NCBI GenBank assembly: GCA_013390765.1
Contig: JACAST010000003.1
Location: forward strand, 1-35,106
Reading direction: 5' to 3'
DNA from: Marine Group I thaumarchaeote
GTDB lineage: Archaea > Thermoproteota > Nitrososphaeria > Nitrososphaerales > Nitrosopumilaceae
Length of the DNA: 35,106 bases
The notes below the pieces were generated by a model, which saw only the letters and a list, made by a program, of their open reading frames with translations, did no database searches and had not been told where the DNA came from. How positions within the stretch are numbered: position 1 is the stretch's first letter; each line of letters begins with the position of its first letter. A program made the translations under genes and the position numbers. Shown one piece after another: positions 1 through 8,572 of this stretch.

Positions 1-1
1 A

Positions 2-430
2 AATGCAGAAATAATAGGTTTAAGATATTTCAACGTATTTGGTACAGGGCAGACACTAGATTATGCTGGAGTGATAACTAAATTTTTAGACCGAATACGT
101 GTGGGAAAAGCTCCAATAATTTTTGGTAAGGGTTCACAAATTCGTGATTTTATTCATGTGAACGATGTTGCAAGAGCTAATTTATTGGCGATGGAAAGTA
201 ATAGTTCTAATTTAATAGTAAATATTGGTACAGGAAATGCAATATCGATTTTAGATCTTGCAAATATGATTATTAGTACGTCTGGATTAAAAACCAATCC
301 AATATTTGCGGAAGCACTTAAAGGCGATATAGAAAAAAGTCATGCAGATATATCACAGGCAAAGAAACACTTCAATTGGGAACCAAAAATTGAACTTCAA
401 GACTGGTTAATGGAAATTTTGAAAAAATGA
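2..430 (+). CDS. NAD-dependent sugar epimerase/dehydratase (SDR), C-terminal part
   Basis: This is the C-terminal part of an extended short-chain dehydrogenase of the UDP-glucose 4-epimerase/dehydratase type; the N-terminal Rossmann half lies outside the window. The frame is open from base 2, well before the first possible start (GTG at 71), and reads GLRYFNVFGTGQ, which follows the catalytic YxxxK helix in this family. Further on are YAGVITKF, the QIRDFIHVNDVA motif and the closing substrate-domain segment, all typical of nucleotide-sugar epimerases. It likely makes an NDP-sugar for glycan assembly. Its stop overlaps the start of the next glycosyltransferase (ATGA at 427-430), so the two are translationally coupled. 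The exact sugar substrate cannot be told from this fragment. Confidence 0.88.
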   Translation, partial: NAEIIGLRYFNVFGTGQTLDYAGVITKFLDRIRVGKAPIIFGKGSQIRDFIHVNDVARANLLAMESNSSNLIVNIGTGNAISILDLANMIISTSGLKTNPIFAEALKGDIEKSHADISQAKKHFNWEPKIELQDWLMEILKK

Positions 431-1488
431 AATTATTAATTGGTGGATCAAGTTCAAAAATTTTTCATCTCCAAGAATTTGTTAATGCGTTAGAGAAATT
501 AAATGTAGAATGTAAATTAGTTTTTGATGCAGATTATGCAAATGGATTTCCAAGTAGAAAGTTAGGAACATGGCTTACTACTAACAGTAAGTTTAATGAT
601 TTGATTTCAAATTTTAAACCCGATGTAATTTTTGTTGATAGACAACGCCATTTTGGTCTGGAGGCTATAAAAAAAGAAATACCCTTGCTTGTTCATCTTA
701 GAGGAAATCACTGGGAGGAGATAAAAATGGCCAGAGAAACTCTGTACAAATCTCTACCAAAAAAGATAGCCCTACAAAAATGGGAAGAAATTTCTGAAAA
801 ATGCTTTGAAGGCTCGAAAATAATTTTGCCCATTTGTAATTTTCTTAGTGATATAGTAACCAAACGATATCAGAATAAACCAGTTGAAACCTTGTATCAA
901 GGAATTTCACCATCAAACTGGTATCATACTGATGGCATGAAATTAAAGCATCCATGTGTTGGATTACTTCAAGGCGCTACAATTTGGGATAAAACAAAAG
1001 AGATGTTAGTCTTACCAAAAGTTTTAGAGAAAATGCCAAACGTTACATTCTACTGGGCGGGTGATGGTCCTTATCGTGATAAAATTATTCCAAAATTGGA
1101 AAAATTCAAAAATTTTCAGTGGCTTGGTGCACTTGAATATCCTGGAAAAGTTAGACAGTTTCTTAGTGAGATTGATGTTTATGCCTTGCTTAGCGGTATT
1201 GACATGTCACCCTTAACGTTGCAGGAAGCACAGCTTATGCAGAAACCCGTTGTTGCAACAAATGTAGGCGGCATACCTGAACTTATGAGAAACAACAAAA
1301 CTGGATTTTTAACAAAAAAAGGAGATCATGATGAATTATTTAAAAAACTTGAAATTCTAATAAACGATGAAAAAATGTCACAAAAAATGGGAAATGCAGG
1401 CAAGGAATTTATCTCAAATAACTTTAGTTGGGAAATAATTGCAAAAGATTTTAAAGCTAAGGTAGAGAAACATTTGGATTTATCTTAA
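427..1488 (+). CDS. GT-B fold glycosyltransferase (GT4/GT1-like)
   Basis: A 353-aa glycosyltransferase of the GT-B fold that probably adds a sugar from a nucleotide donor to a lipid-linked glycan on the cytoplasmic face. The N-terminal half has a short beta start (MKLLIGGSS) and a variable acceptor domain. The C-terminal half shows the Glycos_transf_1 pattern: a GLLQGATIWDK-like strand, FYWAGDGPYRDKI, WLGALEYPGKV, then DVYALLSG...TLQEAQLMQKPVVATNVGGIPELM near residues 255-290, which is the donor-binding region. No membrane segment is evident. The ATG overlaps the stop of the upstream epimerase. Which linkage it makes is unknown; the glycosyltransferase call itself is firm. Confidence 0.87.
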   Translation: MKLLIGGSSSKIFHLQEFVNALEKLNVECKLVFDADYANGFPSRKLGTWLTTNSKFNDLISNFKPDVIFVDRQRHFGLEAIKKEIPLLVHLRGNHWEEIKMARETLYKSLPKKIALQKWEEISEKCFEGSKIILPICNFLSDIVTKRYQNKPVETLYQGISPSNWYHTDGMKLKHPCVGLLQGATIWDKTKEMLVLPKVLEKMPNVTFYWAGDGPYRDKIIPKLEKFKNFQWLGALEYPGKVRQFLSEIDVYALLSGIDMSPLTLQEAQLMQKPVVATNVGGIPELMRNNKTGFLTKKGDHDELFKKLEILINDEKMSQKMGNAGKEFISNNFSWEIIAKDFKAKVEKHLDLS

Positions 1489-1551
1489 CATAAATTATTT
1501 ACGTAAACTGTATCGAAAAATCTAAGTAATGTTCAAGGCAAGGTTTCATAC

Positions 1552-2196
1552 TTGAAAAATTGGGAGGATGGAAAACCAGATAAAAAACTGTTTTATAAAA
1601 GAATGAATGCTGTTATCACATTTTTAGAAAAACGAGTAGATATTGCAAAACTTAATGCGCTAGAAGTATTTGGTCGAGCTGGTGATTGGCATACAATAGT
1701 ATATGCCAACAGAGTTAAATCATTGCAAGTTTGGGGAATAGATAAAAAATGGAAAAATATTCTGAAAAAGAATCTTCCAAATGCAAAAATCAAAATTCTA
1801 GATTCGATAAAAACCATAGTTGAAAATTTAGAGCCATCAAAATTTGATTTAATAGTAATTGATAATCCCATGAATACGTGGGGTACTAAAAAGGAACCTG
1901 ACTTTTATTGCGAACATTTTGATTTCATTAAACATATTGGAAATATTATAGATAAAGAAGCAATTTTAATTTTCAATATAAATAAAAATCCGTTTGGCTA
2001 CGATAAATTTCCAGAATGGAAAAAACGTAGAGAAAAATTTTATGAAAGAAAAAGAACGTCAAAATTAAGCTTACGGTTTTTAATATTGTTTTACAAAAAA
2101 CTGTTCCTTATGATCGGTTACAAAACGATTTTTCAAAAAATATTTAAACGAAATGAATACATGGATTATTTCGTTTTCTTTCTGAGAAAAAATTAG
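1552..2196 (+). CDS. Probable class I SAM-dependent methyltransferase-like protein
   Basis: A 214-aa protein with a Rossmann-like pattern. ALEVFGRAGDWHTIVYA around residues 37-53 resembles methyltransferase motif I, an acidic residue follows the next strand (VWGIDKKW), and FDLIVIDNP near residue 100 resembles motif IV. The rest is Lys- and aromatic-rich and matches nothing I recognise. A role in modifying a sugar or other metabolite is inferred from the glycan neighbourhood. The start is TTG at 1552; the first in-frame ATG (1603) would remove 17 residues. The gene is very AT-rich, more so than aglB, and is followed by a spacer rich in inverted repeats, so it may be a transferred accessory gene. 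Enzymatic activity is not proven by the motifs. Confidence 0.55.
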   Translation: MKNWEDGKPDKKLFYKRMNAVITFLEKRVDIAKLNALEVFGRAGDWHTIVYANRVKSLQVWGIDKKWKNILKKNLPNAKIKILDSIKTIVENLEPSKFDLIVIDNPMNTWGTKKEPDFYCEHFDFIKHIGNIIDKEAILIFNINKNPFGYDKFPEWKKRREKFYERKRTSKLSLRFLILFYKKLFLMIGYKTIFQKIFKRNEYMDYFVFFLRKN

Positions 2197-2465
2197 GCTG
2201 TGAAGCTAATTCGTAATTAAAAACTTAATTACTCTCTTTTAGTAATTTTACAAATAATAAATCAGCCTACTTGTCCTGAGCAACCGGTAATTAGTAATTT
2301 AGTCAAGTTAGTAACTCACTCCTATAATCAACAGAAATCGCAGTTTCCTAGAACTACCGAAATTGTATAATCGTTGCTCTGAAGCCAACAGCCTTGCTTG
2401 AAAATATAGCCTAATTATTCTTTTGAGTAATTCATCCGTTGGAAGTAAAAAAAAGAATAAAACGA
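2197..2465. other. 269-bp spacer between convergent genes, rich in inverted repeats
   Basis: This non-coding stretch separates two converging genes and shows no credible ORF. Several inverted repeats can be read directly: AATTAGGCT (2191-2199) with AGCCTAATT (2408-2416); TAGGCTG (2194-2200) with CAGCCTA (2263-2269 by eye); GAGCAACCGGTA (2278-2289) with TACCG (2355-2359) and GTTGCTC (2373-2379); and a perfect 8-bp hairpin at 2213-2232. It could be a two-way terminator, an expressed structured RNA or decayed sequence. These cannot be told apart by eye. Confidence 0.4.
2213..2240 (+). terminator. Hairpin followed by T-rich tract
   Basis: GTAATTAA pairs perfectly with TTAATTAC around an AAAC loop (2213-2232), followed by TCTCTTTT. 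It lies 17 bases after the stop of the upstream methyltransferase-like gene. Archaeal termination depends mainly on T-rich tracts rather than the hairpin, so the T-run is the stronger part of the evidence. Confidence 0.35.
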
Positions 2466-3401
2466 TTAAAAATTATCAAAACTTTTGAATGCTTGTTCAT
2501 AATATGGAATTGTCTCCTTTAATCCCTTTGTTAGATCCCATTTAAGTTCGTAATCTAAAAGATCTTTCAACTTTTTATTGTCTAAAACAATTTCAGTTGG
2601 AGTTTCCCCAGATCTCATTTTTACATACTCCTTTTCGATTTTTCTATCCCAGCATCTTTCAAGAGTTTCAATGATGTCGTTTACAGAATAATTTTTATTT
2701 CTTCCAACATGAATGATTTCGCCGCCTAAGTTTTTCTCAGTTTTCAAAGCCCTAACAAATGATTCTACTACATCGTAAACGAAGATATATTCTGATTTTT
2801 GATTTCCATCACCAAAAATTTTTACTGGATTGCCCCGAAGCGTTTCAATTAGAATAGTTGGTATTAGAAACTGATAGTTAAATGGCGATCCCATAGTGGC
2901 ATTTAACCAGCGTTCACGTGGACCATAAATTTTACCAAACTTTAAGGCAATGGTTTCTACATCATATTCTTTATTGAAAAGTTGGCTAAATTTTTCAGTT
3001 GTCTGTTTTGTAATCGAGTAGGGATTTAACCAAGTCACATCTGGTGAAGTAGGAAAAACCACCCTTGGAACACTGAATTTTCTTGCAGCTTTAAGTATCC
3101 TAATCGTACCAACTATATTGACTAAGGCTACTTGTTCAACATCATATGTTGTAATTGATTCACTTATACCTAAAATAGCAGCCATGTGAACTATTCGATC
3201 CTTATCTTTTGCGATTGATGGAAGAATATTGTCATCTAGAATAGAACCTTTTACAAAATGATAAAGCGGATTGTTGTTATGACAAACAATATCTTGACTC
3301 TCCCACAAATCTAAAACTGTCACTTGATGATTTTCTTCTAATAATCTATCAACCAGATGACTTCCAACAAATCCCGCACCGCCTGTCACTAAAACATTCA
3401 T
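2466..3401 (-). CDS. NAD-dependent epimerase/dehydratase (extended SDR)
   Basis: A complete 311-aa nucleotide-sugar epimerase/dehydratase. The NAD-binding glycine motif TGGAGFVG is at residues 6-13, the acidic residue after beta-2 is D31, the active-site YSITK is at 128-132 with T118/S119 before it, and the substrate half carries KFGKIYGPRERW, VKIFGDGNQKSEYIFVYDVV and a C-terminal KWDLTKGLKE segment. It likely interconverts or dehydrates NDP-hexoses for the surface glycan. In place of the usual SSSxxYG stretch it has TSPDVTW, so it is not a textbook GalE. It is divergent from the glycosyltransferase at 3527, and a TATA-like ATAAAATAG about 20 bases before the ATG suggests a leaderless mRNA. 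The exact substrate is unknown. Confidence 0.87.
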   Translation of the reverse strand: MNVLVTGGAGFVGSHLVDRLLEENHQVTVLDLWESQDIVCHNNNPLYHFVKGSILDDNILPSIAKDKDRIVHMAAILGISESITTYDVEQVALVNIVGTIRILKAARKFSVPRVVFPTSPDVTWLNPYSITKQTTEKFSQLFNKEYDVETIALKFGKIYGPRERWLNATMGSPFNYQFLIPTILIETLRGNPVKIFGDGNQKSEYIFVYDVVESFVRALKTEKNLGGEIIHVGRNKNYSVNDIIETLERCWDRKIEKEYVKMRSGETPTEIVLDNKKLKDLLDYELKWDLTKGLKETIPYYEQAFKSFDNF

Positions 3402-3526
3402 AATAGCTGGAGCCTATTTTATGGAAATTAAAGTATTACTGTAATTAATTTTATTAGAAGAATTTTCTATAAGTAATTGATTAATTAATACAATATCTTT
3501 TATTCCATTAATCTGATTTTTTTCCA

Positions 3527-4546
3527 ATGAAGATACTATTAATTTCACCAACCTCTGGAGGGATTGGTGGAATAGCACAACTTGTAGATGGGTTATCACA
3601 ATTTTTAACCGGATTAGGTCATGAAGTTGAAATTATATCATCAGCAAATACCTTTACTATACCAATTAAACGTCTAAAAAATCCAAGTTTTATGTTTTCA
3701 TCGTTTTTAAAAACTAAATTCAAAAAGGGCAAGGACATTGTTCATGCACATCACATTGCTGGCGCCCTAGCTATGAAAAATGTTTCCTGTAAAAAAATAT
3801 TATCTATTCATGGTGTTTATTCAAAAAATATAGCCCAACTTTATGGTAAAACTACCTCAGACATATCAAAAAAATATGAAAAGGCAGCATTAAGTTTGGC
3901 AGATGCTATTACTGTCAATTCCAAAGAAGGGTACAATTATTACACTGAAATGGGATTTAATGTTGTCCAAATTCCAAATGCCATTGATCTTAATCTTATT
4001 CCAAAAAAATCTACCAAACAATTTGAAAATCAAATAATTTTTGCGGGACGTTTGTCTAAAGAGAAAGGAATTGAAATTCTGCTTGAAACCGCAACACAAT
4101 TACCAGATAACTATCATCTTCTTATTGCTGGATCGGGTCCGCTGGAAGAAAAAGTTCGAAATCTAGCTGATAAAAAAATAAATGTGCATTATCTGGGATA
4201 TCAAGCAAAGCAAAATTTGCTTTCTCTTATACGAGGATCAGATTTACTCGTTCAGCCATCTTTGGAAGAAGGAATGAGTTCCACACTTCTAGAAGCAATG
4301 GCATGTGGTACGTGTATTTTAGCTAGTAATATAGAAGGAATTAGTGAGATAGTTGAAAATAATAAAAATGGATTACTTGTGGAGCCGAATAACAGTGATG
4401 AACTATTAAACAAAATTCTAGACTTGTTGCCAAAAAAAGAAAAAAGATTGATGATGGCTAACGAAGGACTTGAAATAGTTAAAAAATACGATTGGAAAAG
4501 AGTTGGAAACCTTTATCTTAACTTCTATGAATCTCTTCTAAATTAA
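3527..4546 (+). CDS. GT-B fold glycosyltransferase family 4
   Basis: A 339-aa GT4-type glycosyltransferase. The N-terminus MKILLISPTSGGIGGIAQLVDGL has the glycine-rich loop after beta-1 that is common in this family. The middle contains HAHHIAGALA, ILSIHGVY and VTVNSKEG. The C-terminal donor domain has FAGRLSKEKGIEILLE, LLIAGSGPLEEKV, VHYLGYQAK and the signature LLVQPSLEEGMSSTLLEAMACGT around residues 240-265, including the E-x7-E arrangement expected for a retaining enzyme. It probably extends the lipid-linked oligosaccharide that AglB, encoded next, transfers. The start ATG lies about 30 bases after a TATA-like AATACAATATC. Donor and acceptor sugars cannot be named. Confidence 0.9.
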   Translation: MKILLISPTSGGIGGIAQLVDGLSQFLTGLGHEVEIISSANTFTIPIKRLKNPSFMFSSFLKTKFKKGKDIVHAHHIAGALAMKNVSCKKILSIHGVYSKNIAQLYGKTTSDISKKYEKAALSLADAITVNSKEGYNYYTEMGFNVVQIPNAIDLNLIPKKSTKQFENQIIFAGRLSKEKGIEILLETATQLPDNYHLLIAGSGPLEEKVRNLADKKINVHYLGYQAKQNLLSLIRGSDLLVQPSLEEGMSSTLLEAMACGTCILASNIEGISEIVENNKNGLLVEPNNSDELLNKILDLLPKKEKRLMMANEGLEIVKKYDWKRVGNLYLNFYESLLN

Positions 4547-4604
4547 TTAAGCATATTACTCAAATTCCATAAAAAGAGTATTAAGATGGCTATTTTGATT
4601 TAGC

Positions 4605-6995
4605 TTGTTGCAATTAGATAAAGGATTAGTTAAAGTTGAAAAATCATCGCATTATGTGCGTTATCTACTAATAATTGGAATACTTGTTATTTGCTTTTCA
4701 TTATCGTCCATGATACGAATGCAGCCTCTAGAATATGGTTTTGAATTAAATGAATTTGATCCATTTTTCAATTACAGGGCAACCCAGTTTATGATAGAAA
4801 ATGGTTTGCCAGCATATTTGGAATGGCGTGATGATTTGAGTTGGTACCCACATGGAAGGGACGTTTCAACCACCTCACAAGTAATGCTTCATACTACTGC
4901 TACAATGCTTTACCAAATTTTTGGTATGGGTACAAGTCTATATGATTTTACCATATGGTTCCCAGTAGTTATCGGCTCGCTTACAACAATTGTTATTTTT
5001 GCACTGGTTAGAACAATTGGAGGTACTACAGCTGGGCTTTTTGCTTCGCTCTTCTTTGCCATCTCTCCTATAATCATTATGAGAGGTTCGATAGGCTGGT
5101 TCAAGTCTGAACCGCTGGGTCTTTTTTACGGATTATTAGCTGTTTACCTACTTCTTAGCGCTATAAATTCAGACAAGGGAAAAGTGTCTCTCGCAAAGAT
5201 TGTAGGAGCTGGTATCTTTCTAGCCTTTGGTCTTGCTTCATGGGGGGGCGCCCAGTTTTTCATATTACCAATAGGCCTTTTTTTCCTGGCATTACCATTT
5301 CTGAGAAAAGATTACAAGTTCGTCATATGGACTTCTGTTATTTTCACATTTGTTTTCCTTTTGGTAACTGTAGCATACGAAGATATTATTGTAAATGAAG
5401 AAAATAAGGGAACTGGTATTTTGTTTCTTCTAAGCCTAAATGGGTTTTTCCTAATTGGATGTACTGCATTTCTGGTAGCGCTTGTCATAATCAGGAGGAT
5501 ATTGGGCAAAAACCAATTACGTAATGGCCTCGCACTCTTAGGTGGTGCTATAATAGTAGGAATCGCAATGCTCTCTTCCGGCATTATCAGTTTGCCGGCG
5601 TTTAGATATCTTAACGCAGCAAATCCCTTTTTCATTACAACTGACATGCTTATAGATTCTGTATCAGAGCATGCAACAACAACCATCGATATTTCATTTT
5701 TCTTTTTCTCAATTTTGATGGTCTTTGCAGGAATAGGAGCATGGTTGCTCTTCCAAAAAAGGGTAAACCGTTCTTTGAAGATTAAAGGCGAAATGGCTGC
5801 ATTTGCTCTCATAATAGGATTTCTTGGAATCTATTTCAGCTCTGCATTTGTACGATTAGAAGTGTTTGGTGCAATCTCAGTTATAATACTATCATCAATA
5901 GGCGTATCAATTCTAATATCAAAAATCCTAAAAGAAGAACATAAACCTACAAGTGTTGTAACTAAAATTTCTTTTCTTGCGATAATTGTAGCCTTGTTAG
6001 TGCTACCTATGGCTTATCCTGAAAAACTAAACTGGACAAATAGCAACTCAGGAACCCCTATTTCCATACTGAATAGTGGCACTCAATTCAACATTTCCAC
6101 AAATGATTGGTTAGATGCCATGCAATGGTTAAAGGAAAATACCCCTGAAGATGCCGTTATTGCAGCTTGGTGGGATTATGGATACTGGATCAGCACCCTT
6201 GGTGAGAGAAAAACTTTAGCTGATAATGCTACACTGATAGATTGGCAGATTAGAAAATTAGCATCGATGTTTATGAGCACGCCAGACCATGCTTGGCAAA
6301 TTTTAACGACTGATGCAGAAACCGATGTAGGTTCATACTATGTAAGTTTGCCAGATGATATTTTACATCCAACCCGGCAAATAGATGATGTTGTTTATGA
6401 TCCAAAACAAAATAAACTTGATGGTTTCAAAGGTTGGAAAGATGATTCTTCGCCAGGAAAAATATACGATCCTGATATAGCTGACAATTATCCCACATTA
6501 TTTGATTATTGGGAATCAGAATTATATAATCCTCCACCAATAATAACTGGTTTAGATGCTGACTATGTTCTGATAAATCTTGCAGCAGAAAAACTGTCTG
6601 AGGATAACATATTGGATTTGTATGTGCTTAACCAAAAGGGTGGTGATGAAACTAAGGCTTTTTGGTTTTTGAAAATAGCGGATTTGCGTGTTTTGGATTA
6701 TTATAACCAAGAATTATCGGGTTATACTGATAAATTCTGGAATGAGACATTTTTCGCAAAATTGATACCGTTTACGTCTGTACTTTATGTAGACCCTGAT
6801 AATCCTGAACGTCAATCAGAAACTTTCAAGCCGGGTTATGTTGCCATCTATCTAAAAGACATCAAGTTTCCTTTAGACGAACCAGGCCCATTTCAATTGG
6901 TATACGTCTCACCATCATTTGAGAGAGATGACACTGGTCCACTAACTGGTCCTCTAATTTATAAAATAAACAAGGAGTATAATCCAAACCAATAA
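4605..6995 (+). CDS. aglB: AglB/STT3 archaeal oligosaccharyltransferase
   Basis: The catalytic subunit of N-glycosylation, moving a lipid-linked oligosaccharide to Asn in N-x-S/T sites on the outer face of the membrane. It has 796 aa: a multi-pass membrane domain to about residue 470, then a globular domain. The STT3 hallmarks are present. FDPFFNYR with D52 is the first acidic motif, GWFKSEPLG with E169 matches the second, SVSEH with E355 matches the SVSEQ/TIxE loop, and WWDYG at 522-526 is followed by the DNAT...QI segment. The start is ambiguous: TTG at 4605 or TTG at 4608; the protein clearly begins before the first membrane helix. It is the core of the glycan locus, and its composition looks less AT-rich than its neighbours. 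Confidence 0.95.
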   Translation: MLQLDKGLVKVEKSSHYVRYLLIIGILVICFSLSSMIRMQPLEYGFELNEFDPFFNYRATQFMIENGLPAYLEWRDDLSWYPHGRDVSTTSQVMLHTTATMLYQIFGMGTSLYDFTIWFPVVIGSLTTIVIFALVRTIGGTTAGLFASLFFAISPIIIMRGSIGWFKSEPLGLFYGLLAVYLLLSAINSDKGKVSLAKIVGAGIFLAFGLASWGGAQFFILPIGLFFLALPFLRKDYKFVIWTSVIFTFVFLLVTVAYEDIIVNEENKGTGILFLLSLNGFFLIGCTAFLVALVIIRRILGKNQLRNGLALLGGAIIVGIAMLSSGIISLPAFRYLNAANPFFITTDMLIDSVSEHATTTIDISFFFFSILMVFAGIGAWLLFQKRVNRSLKIKGEMAAFALIIGFLGIYFSSAFVRLEVFGAISVIILSSIGVSILISKILKEEHKPTSVVTKISFLAIIVALLVLPMAYPEKLNWTNSNSGTPISILNSGTQFNISTNDWLDAMQWLKENTPEDAVIAAWWDYGYWISTLGERKTLADNATLIDWQIRKLASMFMSTPDHAWQILTTDAETDVGSYYVSLPDDILHPTRQIDDVVYDPKQNKLDGFKGWKDDSSPGKIYDPDIADNYPTLFDYWESELYNPPPIITGLDADYVLINLAAEKLSEDNILDLYVLNQKGGDETKAFWFLKIADLRVLDYYNQELSGYTDKFWNETFFAKLIPFTSVLYVDPDNPERQSETFKPGYVAIYLKDIKFPLDEPGPFQLVYVSPSFERDDTGPLTGPLIYKINKEYNPNQ

Positions 6996-7118
6996 TTGTA
7001 AATTATAGATTACAAAAAATATTCTTAACAGTAAAAATCTGTGATAACAGACCGTCTCAACATTTAAGGAAAGAGTTGTGAACATGCCTTAAATAATATT
7101 GCTTAAAATTTGAAACAA

Positions 7119-7781
7119 ATGAAAAAAGTTGTAATTTTTGGAACGGGTGAACTTGCTCAGAGAATTTTCTTTTATCTTAAGGATAGTGATGACCAAGTGA
7201 TTGCATTTTGTGCAAATAAATCAAAAATTGATAAAGAAGAATTATTAGGTTTGCCAGTTATTGCGTTTGAGAATATTAAAGAAACGTTTCCGCCAACTGA
7301 ATTTTCTATGTTTATTGCATTGGCATATTCTGAAATGAATAAGAAACGTACAAAATTCTTTAATGAGGCAAAAAACAAAGGCTATGAACTATACAGCTTT
7401 GTTCATCCTTCAACAAAAATTTGGGACGAGTTTGAAATGGGAGAGAATTGCTTTATTTTAGCAAATAATGTGATTCAGCCTTTTGTGAAGATCGGAAATA
7501 ATGTTTTGATCGGTAGTAATAATTTGATTAGTCACAATACTACAATTGGAGATAATTGTTTCATTACTTCAAATGTTACTATGGGTGGTCATATTACAAT
7601 GGGCAAGAATTGTTTTGTTGGATTAAGCGCTACTATTAATCAAAAAATTAAGATTGGAGATGAATGCATTATTGGTGCTGGCACCATTATAACAAAAGAT
7701 GTCAATGACAAGGAAGTGTACGCTGAAAATTCATCAAAAAAACTTCCTCAGTCCAGTGAACACATTGGCGATATAATTTAG
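7119..7781 (+). CDS. NeuD/PglD-type sugar O/N-acetyltransferase
   Basis: A two-domain acyltransferase of about 220 aa that uses acetyl-CoA to acetylate a sugar or nucleotide sugar. The N-terminus is a PglD_N Rossmann-like domain (KKVVIFGTGELAQRIF, then a CANK strand). From about residue 95 onward there are left-handed beta-helix hexapeptide repeats (IGNNVLIGSNNLI, IGDNCFITSNVTMGGHITMGKNCFVGL), with H139 in the place of the catalytic base in PglD-like enzymes. ATG 7119 gives the family's usual MKKVVIFG start; a TTG at 7110 would add three residues. It ends nine bases before the next gene, so the two probably form one unit acting on the glycan. The target sugar is unknown. Confidence 0.85.
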   Translation: MKKVVIFGTGELAQRIFFYLKDSDDQVIAFCANKSKIDKEELLGLPVIAFENIKETFPPTEFSMFIALAYSEMNKKRTKFFNEAKNKGYELYSFVHPSTKIWDEFEMGENCFILANNVIQPFVKIGNNVLIGSNNLISHNTTIGDNCFITSNVTMGGHITMGKNCFVGLSATINQKIKIGDECIIGAGTIITKDVNDKEVYAENSSKKLPQSSEHIGDII

Positions 7782-7790
7782 AAATTACAA

Positions 7791-8558
7791 ATGCAATACA
7801 TTTTTTTGAGTCATGATGTAGATTGGAGAAAACAAGGACCTCCTTTAGAACACATTTTATCTAGAAAAGATAGGTTTGAACCAGAATTATTTGAAAAAAC
7901 CAAGCCAGAAGATCTGTATCGTAATATCCCTGAATATATGGAAATAGAAGAAAAATTTGATATTCGTTCTACATTTTTCTTTAGAACATTTTATGAAAAT
8001 GGTGATGTATTAGATTATGAGGATGACATCAAACAATTACAGAAATCAAATTGGGAGATTGGATTACATACAGATCCGTCTTCTATAGATGATTTAGATA
8101 AGATTCGTTTAGAGAAAGAAAAGCTTGAATCGATAACTGGCAAGCAAATAATTGGTAATAGAGTACATTTTCTAAATTATAATCCGGAATTACCAAATAA
8201 ATTAGAAAAATTGGGTTTTAATTATGATTCATCTCTAAGACATTCAAAAGATAGAATTGATGAAAAAGAGATGGGTTATTCAAGAATACACGGAATAATT
8301 GAGTTCCCTGTAACATTGATGGATGCATACTTGTTTACTTATATGAAAATTCGGGAAGAGAAAATAATTTCTGAATTTCAAAAAACCCTAGATCTTGGGC
8401 GTAGTCTTTCAGAAAATAATGTAATTAGTGTAATCTGGCATGAGAACGTTCTAAAAATGAAAGGTGGACGGGTGTATAAACAAATTTTAGAATTTCTTAC
8501 ATCTCAAGATGATGTTGAAATAAAACGTGGAATTGATCTTGTTAAAATTTTAAAATAA
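7791..8558 (+). CDS. Polysaccharide deacetylase-fold (NodB-like) protein
   Basis: A 255-aa protein of the NodB/CE4-like deacetylase superfamily, expected to hydrolyse N- or O-acetyl groups on sugars. Visible motifs are HDVD at 8-11 (metal/base Asp pair), STFFFRTF at 60-67, IGLHTD at 90-95, GNRVHF at 122-127, YDSS at 145-148, FPVTLMD at 172-178 and WHE at 216-218. The second motif keeps only the first histidine: the usual HxxxH reads HTDPS, a variant I recall in some archaeal and O-antigen relatives, so metal binding may differ from textbook chitin deacetylases. No signal peptide is seen, so it should act in the cytoplasm. It is tightly coupled to the upstream acetyltransferase. Confidence 0.78.
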   Translation: MQYIFLSHDVDWRKQGPPLEHILSRKDRFEPELFEKTKPEDLYRNIPEYMEIEEKFDIRSTFFFRTFYENGDVLDYEDDIKQLQKSNWEIGLHTDPSSIDDLDKIRLEKEKLESITGKQIIGNRVHFLNYNPELPNKLEKLGFNYDSSLRHSKDRIDEKEMGYSRIHGIIEFPVTLMDAYLFTYMKIREEKIISEFQKTLDLGRSLSENNVISVIWHENVLKMKGGRVYKQILEFLTSQDDVEIKRGIDLVKILK

Positions 8559-8572
8559 TTTTCAAAAAATAT

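Noticed and set aside
1593-1871. Minus-strand ORF of 92 codons inside the methyltransferase-like gene
   Set aside because: It is a frame shadow: no recognisable motif and low-complexity composition, and the plus-strand gene has Rossmann-type motifs and fits the neighbourhood.
3414-3599. Minus-strand ORF spanning the start of the second glycosyltransferase
   Set aside because: It covers the divergent promoter region and the glycosyltransferase start, has no motif, and is better explained as chance.
5312-5812. Minus-strand ORF of 166 codons inside aglB
   Set aside because: It lies wholly within the membrane domain of AglB; its composition mirrors the complement of hydrophobic codons, and it shows no motif.
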